Positions 41,228 through 50,268 of a DNA stretch of 64,000 nucleotides are shown here, piece by piece. Where the stretch lies: positions 1 through 64,000 of the forward strand of contig JAFEEH010000200.1 in assembly GCA_018241185.1 (NCBI GenBank). The letters are read 5' to 3'. Position 1 is the first letter of the stretch, and the number at the start of each line of letters is the position of its first letter. The position numbers were made by a program, and so were the translations under genes. The DNA comes from Pseudomonadota bacterium. GTDB taxonomy: Bacteria > Pseudomonadota > Gammaproteobacteria > Burkholderiales > Burkholderiaceae_C. The notes under the pieces are model-generated. The model was not told where the DNA came from. It was given only the letters and a program-made list of their open reading frames with translations, and searched no databases.

Positions 41228-42222
41228 GCCGCGACCTCCCGTCCCGCGGCCTCGGCGGCCACCGCCTCGATCCGGATGCAGCGCACCTGGTGCCCATGCG
41301 CCAATGGTGTGGGCGGTGGTGGCGTGGTGTGGCAGGCGTCGATGGTGAAGCGGCAGCGGCCCGCAAAGGGGCAGCCGGGCGGCAGGTCGACCAGCTCGGG
41401 CACGCTGCCGCGGATGGTGGCCAGGCGCCCGCCGCGTGGTGCGCCGAGCACCGGGCGCGCGGCGAACAGGCCTTGCGTGTAGGGGTGCGCGCGTTCGGCG
41501 AACACGGCACCGGTGGGGCCGCTCTCGACCACGCTGCCGCCGTACATCACGAGCATGCGCGACACGTTGTTGGCGATCACGCCGAGGTCGTGCGAGATCA
41601 GGATCATCGCCATGCCACGCTCCTCGACCAGGCCGCGGATCAGGTCGAGGATCTGCTTCTGGATCGTGACGTCGAGCGCGGTGGTGGGTTCGTCGGCGAT
41701 CAGCAGGTCGGGGCCGCAGGCCAGCGCCATCGCGATGCCGATGCGCTGGCGCTGCCCGCCCGAGAACTGGTGCGGGTAGGCGTCGAGCTTGGCTGCCGCA
41801 TCGGGAATGCCCACGCGCTCCAGCAGCGCCAGCACCTCCTTGCGCGCGTCGGCCGCCGTGAGCCCGCGGTGCAGCCGCAGCGGCTCGCCGACCTGGCGCG
41901 CAATGGTGTGCACCGGGTTGAGCGCCGTCATCGGCTCCTGAAAGATCATGCCGATGCGGTTGCCGCGCACCTGGCACAGCGCCTTGTCGGGCAGGCCCAC
42001 CAGTTGCTGGCCGTCGAAGCGGATGCTGCCCGTGACCTTCGCATTCGAAGGCAGCAGGCCCATGAGCGACATGACGGTGATGGACTTGCCGCAACCGGAT
42101 TCGCCCACGATGCCCAGCGTCTCGCCGCGCTCGAGCGAGAAGCTGATGCCGCGCACCGCTTCGGCGGGGCCGCGCTGCGTCTGCAGGCCGATGTGGAGGT
42201 CGTTGACTTCGAGGAGTGCCAT
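41224..42222 (-). CDS. ABC transporter ATP-binding protein (DppD-like)
   Basis: A 332-residue ATPase of the peptide-type importers. Walker A '[19 protein letters not shown]', '[16 protein letters not shown]' (Q-loop), signature '[15 protein letters not shown]', Walker B '[16 protein letters not shown]'. The C-terminal cysteine-bearing tail '[18 protein letters not shown]' is the iron-sulphur-type motif of DppD/OppD proteins. It pairs with the DppF-like ATPase downstream. A large palindrome separates it from dppC upstream. Confidence 0.94.
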   Translation of the reverse strand: MALLEVNDLHIGLQTQRGPAEAVRGISFSLERGETLGIVGESGCGKSITVMSLMGLLPSNAKVTGSIRFDGQQLVGLPDKALCQVRGNRIGMIFQEPMTALNPVHTIARQVGEPLRLHRGLTAADARKEVLALLERVGIPDAAAKLDAYPHQFSGGQRQRIGIAMALACGPDLLIADEPTTALDVTIQKQILDLIRGLVEERGMAMILISHDLGVIANNVSRMLVMYGGSVVESGPTGAVFAERAHPYTQGLFAARPVLGAPRGGRLATIRGSVPELVDLPPGCPFAGRCRFTIDACHTTPPPPTPLAHGHQVRCIRIEAVAAEAAGREVAA

Positions 42223-42233
42223 GGAATCGGGAT

Positions 42234-42359
42234 CGGACTACCGGACGCAGAGGACGCGAAGGTTTCGCAGAGGACGCAAAAGGGTCAGAAAGAAATTCTT
42301 TATGGAAGTTCTTCTGCGTCCTCCGCGGAACTTCTGCGTCCTCTGCGTCCGGAAGTCCG
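42234..42359. repeat. Large palindrome with CGCAGAGG sub-repeats, copy 3 (dppC-dppD gap)
   Basis: Ends CGGACTACCGGACGCAGAGG and its near-complement CCTCTGCGTCCGGAAGTCCG. Each arm is about 50 bases, with two tandem GACGCAGAGG-like units. It fills nearly all of the 149-base space between the dppC-like and dppD-like genes. Confidence 0.92.
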
Positions 42360-42371
42360 TATTCGTGTTCA

Positions 42372-43241
42372 TCACCGTGCCCTCGCCAGCTTCGGGTCGA
42401 GCAGGTCGCGCAGGCCGTCGCCGAGGAGGTTCAGGCCGAGCACGGCGAAGGCGATGGCCAGGCCGGGCCAGACGGCCAGCAGGGGCTGCTGGAACATCAG
42501 CGTCTGCGCCTCGCTCAGCATGCGGCCCCACGAGGGCTGCGGCGGTTGCGTGCCCAGGCCGAGGTACGACAGCGCGGCCTCGGCCAGGATGGCGATGGCG
42601 AAGCGGATGGTGATCTGCACGATCAGCACGGCCGAGATGTTGGGCAGCACGTGCTGCATCGTGATGGCGAAGGGGCCCTTGCCGCAGGCGCGCGCCGCCG
42701 CGATGTACTCGCGCGACCAGATCGCATTGGCCGAGGCACGCGTGATGCGCGCGAACGTCGGGATGTTGTAGATGCCGATGGCGATGATCGCGTTCACGAT
42801 GCCGGCGCCGAACACGGCCGTGAGCATGATGGCCGAGAGGATGGCCGGGAAGGCGAGCGAGAAGTCGGTCAGCCGCATGATGGCCTCCTCCACCCAGCCG
42901 CGCCGGGCCGCCGCCAGCAGGCCGAGCGCCGTGCCGACCACCAGGCCGATGCCCACCGCGATCACGCCCACCAGGATCGACGCGCGCGCCCCCACCAGCA
43001 GCAGCGAGGCCACGTCGCGCCCGAAGGCGTCGGTGCCCAGCCAGTGCCGCGCCGAGGGCGACTGCATCTTGGCCGCCATGTCCATCTCGTAGGGCGACCA
43101 GGGCGTCCACACGTACGACACGGCGGCGGCCGCAACGAGCAGCAGCGTCAGCACGCCGCCGATGACGAAGCTGCGGTGCCGCAGGGCGCGTTGCCAGAAG
43201 CCGGGGGCGGAGCGAGCCGAGGAAAGGGTCGTGGTGGTCAT
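42372..43241 (-). CDS. ABC transporter permease (DppC-like)
   Basis: A 289-residue permease with an N-terminal helix, the 'RHWLGTDAFGRDVASLLLVG' segment (the TDxxGRD motif typical of DppC/OppC) and five more helices, plus the EAA-type loop 'ARACGKGPFAITMQHVLPNI'. It is bracketed on both sides by almost identical palindromic repeats (42234-42359 and 43254-43380). Confidence 0.94.
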   Translation of the reverse strand: MTTTTLSSARSAPGFWQRALRHRSFVIGGVLTLLLVAAAAVSYVWTPWSPYEMDMAAKMQSPSARHWLGTDAFGRDVASLLLVGARASILVGVIAVGIGLVVGTALGLLAAARRGWVEEAIMRLTDFSLAFPAILSAIMLTAVFGAGIVNAIIAIGIYNIPTFARITRASANAIWSREYIAAARACGKGPFAITMQHVLPNISAVLIVQITIRFAIAILAEAALSYLGLGTQPPQPSWGRMLSEAQTLMFQQPLLAVWPGLAIAFAVLGLNLLGDGLRDLLDPKLARAR

Positions 43242-43253
43242 GGGTTGTGAATA

Positions 43254-43380
43254 CGGACTACCGGACGCAGAGGACGCAAAGGTTTCGCAGAGAACGCAGA
43301 AGGAAGCAGATGAAGTTCTTCTTTGCTTTTACTTCTGCGACCTCTGCGGAACTTCTGCGTCCTCTGCGTCCGGAAGTCCG
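43254..43380. repeat. Large palindrome with CGCAGAGG sub-repeats, copy 4 (dppB-dppC gap)
   Basis: The outer 30 bases on each side are identical or nearly identical to the copy at 42234-42359. The centre differs. It fills most of the 156-base gap between dppB-like and dppC-like genes. Confidence 0.92.
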
Positions 43381-43397
43381 CTCCCGATTTCAGGGCC

Positions 43398-44348
43398 TCA
43401 CACATCGCTCGCCTTAATGCGCGGATCGATCACCGCATACAGCACGTCGACCACGAAGTTCACGATGACGACGAAGGCGGCCAGCAGCATCACGCAGTTG
43501 CGCACCACGATCAGGTCGCGGTTGCTGATGGCCTGGAAGATCAGGCGGCCCAGGCCGGGCAGGTAGAACACGTTCTCGACCACGATGGTGCCGGCCAGCA
43601 GCTCGGAGAACTGCATGCCCATCACGGTCACGACCGGGATGAGCGCGTTGCGCAGCACATGGCGCCAGAGCACCGCGCGCTGGCCCACGCCCTTGGCGCG
43701 CGCGGTGCGCACGAAGTCCTCGCGCATCACCTCCAGCACCGCCGAACGCGTGATGCGCGCCAGGATGGCGGCCTGCACCACGGCCAGCGACAGGGCGGGC
43801 AGCAGCAGCGACTTGATGCCCGCGCCGATGCCTTCGCCCCAGCCGTCGAAACCGCCGGCCGAGAACCACTGCAGCTTCACCGAGAACAGCAGGATCAGCA
43901 GGATCGCGAACCAGAAGTTGGGAATGGCCACGCCGACCTGGGCCAGGCCCATCAGGCCCACGTCACCCAGCTTGTTGTGGCGGGCCGCGGCGGTCACCCC
44001 GACCAGCAGCGCGATGACGGTGGTGAAGGCCATGGCCATGAAGGCCAGCGGGATGGTCAGCTGCAGGCGCTCGAGGATCAGGTCGAGCACGGGCGAGCCG
44101 TAGGTGTAGCTGTCGCCGAGGTGGCCGGTGAGCAGGCCGCCGATCCATTGCCAGTAGCGCGTCCAGGCCGGCTGGTCCAGGCCCAGCTTGGTGGCCAGGG
44201 CGGCGACCGCACTGGGGTCGGCATCCGGGCCCATCAGCATCTGCGCGGCGTTGCCGGGCAGGATCTCGAGCACGAGGAAGACGATGACCGAGGCGCCGAT
44301 CAGGGTGCCGACGAGGGTCGCGAGGCGCTTGAGGAGGAACAGGCTCAT
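43398..44348 (-). CDS. ABC transporter permease (DppB-like)
   Basis: A 316-residue permease of the peptide type: 'LFLLKRLATLVGTLIGASVI' at the N-terminus, a periplasmic loop with 'LPGNAAQMLMGPDADPSAVA', 'GDSYTYGSPVLDLILERLQL', and the EAA loop 'TARAKGVGQRAVLWRHVLRN', followed by 'ENVFYLPGLGRLIFQAI'. It is the first gene of the operon dppB, dppC, dppD, dppF, binding protein, amidase. The 213 bases upstream, shared with the divergent ferredoxin gene, should contain its promoter. Confidence 0.94.
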   Translation of the reverse strand: MSLFLLKRLATLVGTLIGASVIVFLVLEILPGNAAQMLMGPDADPSAVAALATKLGLDQPAWTRYWQWIGGLLTGHLGDSYTYGSPVLDLILERLQLTIPLAFMAMAFTTVIALLVGVTAAARHNKLGDVGLMGLAQVGVAIPNFWFAILLILLFSVKLQWFSAGGFDGWGEGIGAGIKSLLLPALSLAVVQAAILARITRSAVLEVMREDFVRTARAKGVGQRAVLWRHVLRNALIPVVTVMGMQFSELLAGTIVVENVFYLPGLGRLIFQAISNRDLIVVRNCVMLLAAFVVIVNFVVDVLYAVIDPRIKASDV

Positions 44349-44441
44349 GGTGGGGCGTGGCGCGCTGCTTGCGCCTCGGGCGGCGTGGCCGGAAGGCGAC
44401 TGCGAAGTGCGCGGCGGGTCGCGGGGGCGGCCGCAGCATAA

Positions 44442-44831
<390 letters not shown>

Positions 44832-44855
44832 GGGCCTGCGCGGCGCTGGCCGGGC

Positions 44856-45320
44856 TCAACCCTTCTTCTTGCGCTTGCCACCCGCAGCGGCCGTCGACGG
44901 ATCGCGCGCGGTGAAGGCGTCGGTCTCGCCTTTCGTGTGCTTCTTCGGCTTGTGGGTCTTCGGCGGCTTCGCCATCGTTTCGCGCGGCACGGGATTCGCC
45001 GCTGGCGCGGGCGGCGCCGCAATCAGGGCGGGGCGCTGTCGGCCAGCCTCGCGCTCCAGTGCGCTGCGCTCGCGGGCCATCGCATCGGCCTGTCGCTGCA
45101 CATCGCGGGTGCGCCGGTCCTGTGCCTGGCGGTCGGCGCTGCTGCGTGCGTCGTCCACTGCCACCGGTCGCCCGTCGGGGCAGGGCTGGTCGCTGTAGCT
45201 GCTGCCGCAGCGCCAGGTCTGGCTTCCCAAGCCATTTGGGCCTGCAGCGCCCGCCGGATGGGCGCAAGCCGCTATCAAAAGTGAAGCAATCGTGTGAGCG
45301 GCGCGGTGTTGTGTGCGCAT
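44856..45320 (-). CDS. DUF4124-like secreted protein with repeat-derived signal peptide
   Basis: A 154-residue protein. The signal peptide 'IASLLIAACAHPAGAAG' is encoded by a dispersed repeat; cleavage is likely near 'AGA'. The mature part starts with 'WRCGSSYSDQPCPDGR', matching the DUF4124 pattern (W-C-YSD-PC). A coiled-coil-prone Arg/Glu/Gln-rich middle ('DRQAQDRRTRDVQRQADAMA') and a Lys-rich tail follow. The function of DUF4124 proteins is unknown; they are periplasmic. It follows pth on the same strand by 28 bases. Confidence 0.8.
   Translation of the reverse strand: MRTQHRAAHTIASLLIAACAHPAGAAGPNGLGSQTWRCGSSYSDQPCPDGRPVAVDDARSSADRQAQDRRTRDVQRQADAMARERSALEREAGRQRPALIAAPPAPAANPVPRETMAKPPKTHKPKKHTKGETDAFTARDPSTAAAGGKRKKKG
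45231..45287 (-). repeat. Dispersed sense-strand repeat, copy 9 (signal peptide of DUF4124-like gene)
   Basis: Minus orientation, codons 12-30 of the DUF4124-like gene, about 60 bases after the pth stop. Same codon phase as copies 1, 3 and 8 (GCG GGC GCT GCA GGC CCA AAT GGC TTG). Here the AATGGC end resembles the ATTTGGC of non-coding copies. Confidence 0.82.
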
Positions 45321-45348
45321 CGTCTCCTCCTCCCTGTGGTGCTCGGCG

Positions 45349-45990
45349 CTAACCCGGCACCGCGGCGGGCGGCCCGCCGTCGCCCGGCTCGCGCCGGGGC
45401 GGTTTGGGCCGGGGCGGCTTGCTGGTGTGGATCAGCAAGGTCGCCTTGTCCATCTCGCCGGCCACCAGGGCCGGCACCGCATGCAGGGTGCGCACGATCG
45501 TGTCGTCGATCGCCTCGCGCTGCTCGCGCAGCGGCTTCTTGAGCACCCAGTTCACGACTTCGCTCTTCACGCCAGGATGGCCGATGCCGATGCGCAGACG
45601 CCAGTAGTCGCCCGTCCCGAGCTGTGCATGGATGTCGCGCAGGCCGTTGTGGCCCGCATGGCTGCCGCCGAGCTTGAGCTTGGCTTGGCCGGGCACGATG
45701 TCGAGCTCGTCGTGCACCACGAGGATCTCCTCCGGTGCGATCTTGAAGAAGCGGGCGAGGGCGCCGACCGCCTTGCCCGAGAGGTTCATGAAGGTCTGCG
45801 GCTCGAGCAGCCAGACGTTCTGGCCATGGATCGAGGTGCGCGCCACCAGCCCGTGGTAGCTGCGTTCGGGCTGCAGCGTCAGCTTCCAGTCGCGCGCCAG
45901 CGCATCGATCCACCAGAAGCCCGCGTTGTGGCGCGTGGCCTCGTACTCCGGGCCCGGGTTGCCCAGGCCGACGAACAGCTTGATGCTCAT
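45349..45990 (-). CDS. pth: Peptidyl-tRNA hydrolase
   Basis: Releases tRNA from stalled peptidyl-tRNA. The 213-residue protein has '[20 protein letters not shown]' (catalytic His within RHNAGF), '[11 protein letters not shown]', '[19 protein letters not shown]' and '[11 protein letters not shown]'. The C-terminus has a Lys/Pro/Arg-rich extension. ATG at 45990 is chosen over a TTG two codons earlier. Co-directional neighbours rplY and prs are separated from it here by two plus-strand lipoprotein genes, an interruption of the usual prs-rplY-pth order. Confidence 0.96.
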   Translation of the reverse strand: MSIKLFVGLGNPGPEYEATRHNAGFWWIDALARDWKLTLQPERSYHGLVARTSIHGQNVWLLEPQTFMNLSGKAVGALARFFKIAPEEILVVHDELDIVPGQAKLKLGGSHAGHNGLRDIHAQLGTGDYWRLRIGIGHPGVKSEVVNWVLKKPLREQREAIDDTIVRTLHAVPALVAGEMDKATLLIHTSKPPRPKPPRREPGDGGPPAAVPG

Positions 45991-46126
45991 GGGCAAATTA
46001 TCACGGCAAGGCCAGTGTGCCCTTCGGCACCGACAAGCTGCGCACTGGCGGCGCTGCTAGGCTCGCCCACCGCCGCGCCGCCAACGCGGCGGCAATCGAA
46101 CAACATGGCAACAGCAGGAGAAGAGC

Positions 46127-46750
46127 ATGTCCATTTCCCCCGGTGCGTCGGTGCGCCTGTCTTTCACCCGACTGATTGCGGCTGCAGCGGCGGCGGCGGT
46201 TCTCGTCCTCACCGGCGGATGTGCGTCGCACTACGTCGACGCCGCGACCCGAGACCGCACCGCCGAGTTCCAGCGGCCGGCGTCGCCGGCACCGGTTCAG
46301 CTGGTATTCCAGTTCGAAACCAAGGGCGCGGCCAACAGCAGGGCCACCGATCACCTCAAGCCGCGGGTGAGCGAGCAGGTCAAGAGCAGCGGGCTGTTCT
46401 CCAGCGTGCAGGACACTGCGGCGCCCGGCGTCGCCTTGCTGTCGGTCACGATCAACAACGTGCCGATGAACGACGACGCCTTCAGCAAGGGCTTCGTGAC
46501 GGGTCTGACCTTCGGCCTCGCAGGCTCTCAGGTGTCGGACGGCTATGTGTGCACCGTCAAATACATGCCCGGCAGTGGCGAGCCCATCGTGAAAACCGCC
46601 CGTCATGTCATCCATACCACCGTGGGAGCGAGCGCGTCACCGGGCAACGCGGTGAAGGCCAAGAACATCGAGGAAGCCGTCACGCTCATGACCAAGCAGC
46701 TGCTGAGCACAGCCTTGAACGATCTGTCTCATGATCCGGCATTTCGCTGA
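46127..46750 (+). CDS. Putative lipoprotein, first of a pair
   Basis: A 207-residue protein with a lipoprotein signal ending 'LVLTGGCASHY' (Cys about residue 32). The mature part has a region 'HLKPRVSEQVKSSGLFSSVQ' reminiscent of lipoproteins that carry a LptE/DUF-type alpha-beta fold, and 'AVTLMTKQLLSTAL' near the end. I cannot assign a family with confidence. A CAGGAG box precedes the ATG. The second lipoprotein gene starts 10 bases later, and the two share the pattern of a predicted domain aligned with 'sib'-like segments 'LxxELxxxGLL'. Both are inserted, on the opposite strand, between pth and rplY. Confidence 0.7.
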   Translation: MSISPGASVRLSFTRLIAAAAAAAVLVLTGGCASHYVDAATRDRTAEFQRPASPAPVQLVFQFETKGAANSRATDHLKPRVSEQVKSSGLFSSVQDTAAPGVALLSVTINNVPMNDDAFSKGFVTGLTFGLAGSQVSDGYVCTVKYMPGSGEPIVKTARHVIHTTVGASASPGNAVKAKNIEEAVTLMTKQLLSTALNDLSHDPAFR

Positions 46751-46760
46751 GCTGCTGACC

Positions 46761-47348
46761 ATGACACTCAAGCAACGCATTGGCCGTTCCACGGCGATGG
46801 CCGCGACGGCCGCCATGCTGCTGTTCACGGGTTGCGCGCAGGTCAAGCTGGGTGCAGTCAATCCCAGCATCGACAACATTCAGGCCGCCAAGGCCTCCGG
46901 CATGCCGGCAGTGGCGGTCGGGACCTTCGCGCTCGCCGAGGGTGTGCCTCGCAGCGTGGACCAGTCGGTCAGCATCCGCAGCAACCGCTTCTTCTCGCCC
47001 TACGACAGTTCGTTCGCCAAGTACCTTCAGGAAACCCTGGCAGCCGAACTGCGCGCCGCCGGACTCCTGGATGCAAACGCGGCGACGCGCATCAGCGGCC
47101 AGCTGACGCGCAGCGAAGTCGAGGCTGGCACTTCGACGGGCACGGCAAGCCTGGGTGCCTGGTTCGTCGTGCATCGCAACGATGCCGTCGTCTATCGCAA
47201 GCAACTGGTGGAGCAGGACAACTGGCCGTCGAGCTTCGTCGGTGCCGTTGCCATCCCTGATGCTGCGAACCACTACGCGGCGCTTTACCGCCGGCTGGTG
47301 GCGCGATTGCTGACGGACGAGGACTTCCGCAAGGCCATGAAGCCCTGA
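46761..47348 (+). CDS. Putative lipoprotein, second of a pair
   Basis: A 195-residue protein with a lipoprotein signal ending 'AAMLLFTGCAQVKLG' (lipobox FTGC). The mature part contains 'FFSPYDSSFAKYLQETLAAE' and 'ARLLTDEDFRKAMKP' and no recognised catalytic motif. It has the same general plan as the preceding lipoprotein and is probably co-transcribed with it. An earlier ATG at 46731 overlaps the first gene. A strong terminator follows. Confidence 0.72.
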   Translation: MTLKQRIGRSTAMAATAAMLLFTGCAQVKLGAVNPSIDNIQAAKASGMPAVAVGTFALAEGVPRSVDQSVSIRSNRFFSPYDSSFAKYLQETLAAELRAAGLLDANAATRISGQLTRSEVEAGTSTGTASLGAWFVVHRNDAVVYRKQLVEQDNWPSSFVGAVAIPDAANHYAALYRRLVARLLTDEDFRKAMKP

Positions 47349-47364
47349 CGTCGGCCGCTGAACG

Positions 47365-47393
47365 AAAAAAGCGCCCGGGGGGGCGCTTTTTTT
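47365..47393. terminator. Bidirectional Rho-independent terminator
   Basis: A run of A, the stem AGCGCCC/GGGCGCT with a small G loop, then a run of seven T. It ends the lipoprotein pair and, on the other strand, rplY. Confidence 0.9.
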
Positions 47394-47433
47394 CGTCCGA
47401 TGCGGCCGGGAATCCGATCGCTGGATGATCGGC

Positions 47434-48072
47434 TTACTTCTTCTTGCCGCCCTTGGCAGGCGCCGGCGCGGGTGCAGCCGCTGCGGCTTCGGCCGGTGCG
47501 GGCTCCTCCTCGACCGCCGGGGCAACGGCCGACGCCACGACGGGGTTCGGCTTGCCGTGCAGGATGACCTTGGCGCCCTTGGGCAGCTTCAGGTCGCTCA
47601 CGTGCACCGTGGCGGCGTTGGTCAGGCCCGACAGGTCGACCTCGATGAACTCGGGCAGGTCGGCCGGCAGCACGCTGATCTGGATTTCGGTCATCACGTG
47701 GTTGACCAGGTTGTGATGCAGCTTGACGGCTTCGGACTCTTCCTCACCCTTGAAGTGCAGCGGCACCTTCACGGTCAGGCGAGTGCGGGCGTCGACGCGC
47801 TGGAAGTCGATGTGCTGCACCAGTTGCTTGAAGGGGTGGTATTGCACATCGCGCAGCAGGACCTTGCTCACGCTGCCGCCCAGTTCCATCTCGAGGATGG
47901 AGGAGTGGAAGGCTTCCTTCTTGAGGGCGTGCCACAGGGCGTTGTGATCGAGCTCGATCAGTTGGGGCTGGCCATCACCACCGTAGACGATGCCGGGCGT
48001 CTTGCCGGCATTGCGCAGACGGCGGCTCGCACCCGTACCCTGCTTGGCGCGCTCGAAAGCGACGAATTTCAT
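47434..48072 (-). CDS. rplY: 50S ribosomal protein L25/general stress protein Ctc
   Basis: Binds 5S rRNA. The 212-residue protein is the long Ctc form: an L25 domain ('[20 protein letters not shown]') followed by the TL5 beta domain ('[20 protein letters not shown]', '[13 protein letters not shown]') and an Ala/Pro/Lys-rich tail. GGAG box before the ATG. It follows prs, the usual order in betaproteobacteria, across a gap with an 11-bp perfect hairpin. Confidence 0.97.
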   Translation of the reverse strand: MKFVAFERAKQGTGASRRLRNAGKTPGIVYGGDGQPQLIELDHNALWHALKKEAFHSSILEMELGGSVSKVLLRDVQYHPFKQLVQHIDFQRVDARTRLTVKVPLHFKGEEESEAVKLHHNLVNHVMTEIQISVLPADLPEFIEVDLSGLTNAATVHVSDLKLPKGAKVILHGKPNPVVASAVAPAVEEEPAPAEAAAAAPAPAPAKGGKKK

Positions 48073-48173
48073 ATCGATTCTCCAGATGGAACCGGCCGCG
48101 ACCAGCCTGGCTCCGTTTCAAAAAGCCCCGAGGGGCACGACGAAGGGCAGGCGGAGCCTGCTCCTTCAAATGT

Positions 48174-48198
48174 CTGAAGAACGCGAAGCGTTCTTCAG
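48174..48198 (-). other. Perfect 11-bp hairpin over the prs stop codon
   Basis: CTGAAGAACGC-GAA-GCGTTCTTCAG. It overlaps the last codon and stop of prs (which ends at 48195). Stem 11 bp, loop 3. There is no T-run, so it is not a normal terminator; a second weaker GCCCC/GGGGC hairpin with T-run follows at about 48120-48140. Confidence 0.7.
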
Positions 48199-49169
48199 AA
48201 CAGGTTTTCCTGGTCCGAGAACAGGCTCATCACCGACTCGCCCTTGGCGATGCGCTGGATGGTCTCGGCGAACAGCGGCGCCACGGACAGCTGGCGGATC
48301 TTGCTGCAGCCCAGTGCGGCATCGGACAGAGGGATCGTGTTGGTCACGCAAACCTCGTCGAGCGCGGTGCCTTGTGCGATGCGCTCCATCGCCGGGCCCG
48401 AGAAGACCGGGTGCGTGCAATACGCGTACACGCTCTTGGCGCCCCGTTCCTTGAGCACCTCGGCCGCCTTCACCAGCGTGCCGGCGGTGTCGATCATGTC
48501 GTCCATGATCACGCAGTTGCGGCCTTCGATCTCGCCGATGACGTTCATCACCTCGCTCACGTTCGCCTTGGGGCGGCGCTTGTCGATGATGGCGAGGTCG
48601 CAGTTCAACTGCTTGGCCAGCGCACGGGCGCGAACCACGCCGCCCACGTCGGGCGAGACCACGATCAGGTCTTCGTAGTTCTTGGCGCGCAGGTCGCCCA
48701 GCAGCACTGGCGAGGCGTAGATGTTGTCGACCGGGATGTCGAAGAAGCCCTGGATCTGGTCGGCATGCAGGTCCATCGTGAGGACGCGATCGACGCCGAC
48801 GGTCTGCAGCAGGTTGGCGACCACCTTGGCCGAGATCGGCACACGGCTGGAGCGCGGGCGGCGGTCCTGGCGGGCATAGCCGAAGTAGGGGATGACGGCG
48901 CTGATCCGCTCGGCCGAGGCGCGCTTGAGCGCGTCGACCATGATCAGCAGTTCCATCAGGTTCTCGTTCGTGGGCGCGCAGGTCGACTGGACGACGAACA
49001 CGTCGCGGGCACGCACGTTCTGGTTGATCTCGACGGTGACTTCGCCGTCGGAGAAGCGGCCGACGCGGGCGGCGCCCAGCGTGGTGCCCAGGTGCTGCGC
49101 GATCTCGGCCGCGAGGCCGGGATTGGCATTGCCGGTGAAAACCATGAAGTCAGGGTGATGCGCCTGCAT
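48195..49169 (-). CDS. prs: Ribose-phosphate pyrophosphokinase (PRPP synthetase)
   Basis: Makes PRPP from ribose 5-phosphate and ATP. The 324-residue protein has the N-terminal '[19 protein letters not shown]', '[20 protein letters not shown]' (ATP-binding flexible loop), '[19 protein letters not shown]' and the PRPP loop '[20 protein letters not shown]'. It supplies the substrate for the phosphoribosyltransferases in this window. The tRNA-Gln gene lies just upstream. Confidence 0.98.
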   Translation of the reverse strand: MQAHHPDFMVFTGNANPGLAAEIAQHLGTTLGAARVGRFSDGEVTVEINQNVRARDVFVVQSTCAPTNENLMELLIMVDALKRASAERISAVIPYFGYARQDRRPRSSRVPISAKVVANLLQTVGVDRVLTMDLHADQIQGFFDIPVDNIYASPVLLGDLRAKNYEDLIVVSPDVGGVVRARALAKQLNCDLAIIDKRRPKANVSEVMNVIGEIEGRNCVIMDDMIDTAGTLVKAAEVLKERGAKSVYAYCTHPVFSGPAMERIAQGTALDEVCVTNTIPLSDAALGCSKIRQLSVAPLFAETIQRIAKGESVMSLFSDQENLF

Positions 49170-49253
49170 GCGTGTTTCCCGGCGGTCTGAGCGATTGGGC
49201 CTTGAAGGCCCGCACCTTGCGGCGCGGCGCCGTTCTTTGTCGTGGAAAGAATT

Positions 49254-49330
49254 TGGCAGGGGAGAAAGGATTCGAACCTTTGCATGCCGGAATCAAAATC
49301 CGGTGCCTTAACCAGCTTGGCGACTCCCCT
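49254..49330 (-). tRNA. tRNA-Gln (anticodon TTG)
   Basis: On the minus strand a 77-base cloverleaf: acceptor AGGGGAG/CTCCCCT, D arm with GGTTAAGGC, anticodon stem CCGGA/TCCGG with loop TTTTGAT (anticodon TTG), T arm GGTTCGAATCC, discriminator G and encoded CCA. It lies between ispE and prs, as is usual in this group. Confidence 0.97.
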
Positions 49331-49338
49331 ACACAGGA

Positions 49339-49357
49339 GAGTGGTCAAAGACCACTC
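49339..49357 (-). other. Perfect 8-bp hairpin upstream of tRNA-Gln
   Basis: GAGTGGTC-AAA-GACCACTC, nine bases upstream of the tRNA-Gln 5' end and 45 bases after the ispE stop. No T-run follows, so it could be a processing signal in a leader shared by ispE and the tRNA. Confidence 0.6.
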
Positions 49358-49401
49358 ACCGATGAATGTCGCACCCAGCCACCTCTCGGCGACTGGCTTT
49401 T

Positions 49402-50268
49402 CTAGACCGCCCAGCCTGCGAGAGGATGGACTGCCAGATTGCTGCACTGCCGAAGCTGCCAACCCGGGGGAGGGTCGTCGAGCAACAGGCCGTGCGGCGC
49501 ATTGTCCCTCTGTTCCAGCGGCGCGAACACCGCGCTGCCGGACCCGGTCATCCGTGCTTCCAGTCCCTGGCTGCCGAGCCACTCGATGGCCTGGCGCACC
49601 TCGGGGCAGAGCCTCTGGGCGACCGGCTGCAAGTCGTTGTGGCCGAATCTGAAGATTTCGGCTGCATCGTTTGCAGCAAAGCCAGAGAGTATAGCAGGAC
49701 TTGTTGCGCGCTGAAGGTCTTCGGCGGCAAAAATGAGACGCGTGTCCAGCCCGGCTGTCGGTTTGAGCACCGCGAAGCGGCCGCCCGGCAGGGCCACCGG
49801 CGTGATCTCCTCGCCGATGCCCTCGACCCAGGCGTTGTGCCCACGCAGGAAGAAGGGCACGTCGGCACCCAGCGTGAGGCCGATGCGTTCGAGCCGCTGC
49901 AGCGGCAGGCCCAGGCCCCACAGCCGATTGAGCGCCAGCAGGCAGGTGGCCGCGTCGGACGAGCCGCCGCCCATCCCGGCCTGGGCCGGCACATGCTTGG
50001 CGATGCCGATGTGTGCACCCTGGCCCGGGCCGGCGAAGGCCTGCAGCGCCCGCGCGGCCCGCAGCACCAGGTCGTCCGCGGGCAGCGGCGTGGTCAGGTC
50101 CTCGCGCGAGAGCTGGCCGTCATGGCGCAGTTCGACATGCAGCACGTCGCTCCAGTCGATCAGCATGAACACCGACTGCAGCAGGTGGTAGCCGTCGTCG
50201 CGGCGGCCGGTGATGTGCAGGAAGAGGTTGAGCTTGGCCGGCGCCGGCAGGTCGTACAGGGCGTTCAC
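49402..50268 (-). CDS. ispE: 4-diphosphocytidyl-2-C-methyl-D-erythritol kinase
   Basis: Phosphorylates CDP-methylerythritol in the non-mevalonate isoprenoid pathway. The 288-residue GHMP kinase has 'PAPAKLNLFLHITGRRDDGY' at the N-terminus, the ATP loop 'PAQAGMGGGSSDAATCLLAL' and 'TGSGSAVFAPL' near the C-terminus. The start is GTG at 50268, overlapping the lolB stop (GTGA). Confidence 0.95.
   Translation of the reverse strand: MNALYDLPAPAKLNLFLHITGRRDDGYHLLQSVFMLIDWSDVLHVELRHDGQLSREDLTTPLPADDLVLRAARALQAFAGPGQGAHIGIAKHVPAQAGMGGGSSDAATCLLALNRLWGLGLPLQRLERIGLTLGADVPFFLRGHNAWVEGIGEEITPVALPGGRFAVLKPTAGLDTRLIFAAEDLQRATSPAILSGFAANDAAEIFRFGHNDLQPVAQRLCPEVRQAIEWLGSQGLEARMTGSGSAVFAPLEQRDNAPHGLLLDDPPPGWQLRQCSNLAVHPLAGWAV

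Noticed and set aside
38537-41482. Long plus-strand open frame of about 980 codons.
   Set aside because: Opposite the binding protein and DppF-like genes with Walker motifs; no domain in its own translation.
42234-43380. Possible CRISPR-like array because similar units recur at 42.2 and 43.3 kb.
   Set aside because: The units are palindromes with variable centres separated by a whole gene, with no regularly spaced direct repeats and no cas genes.
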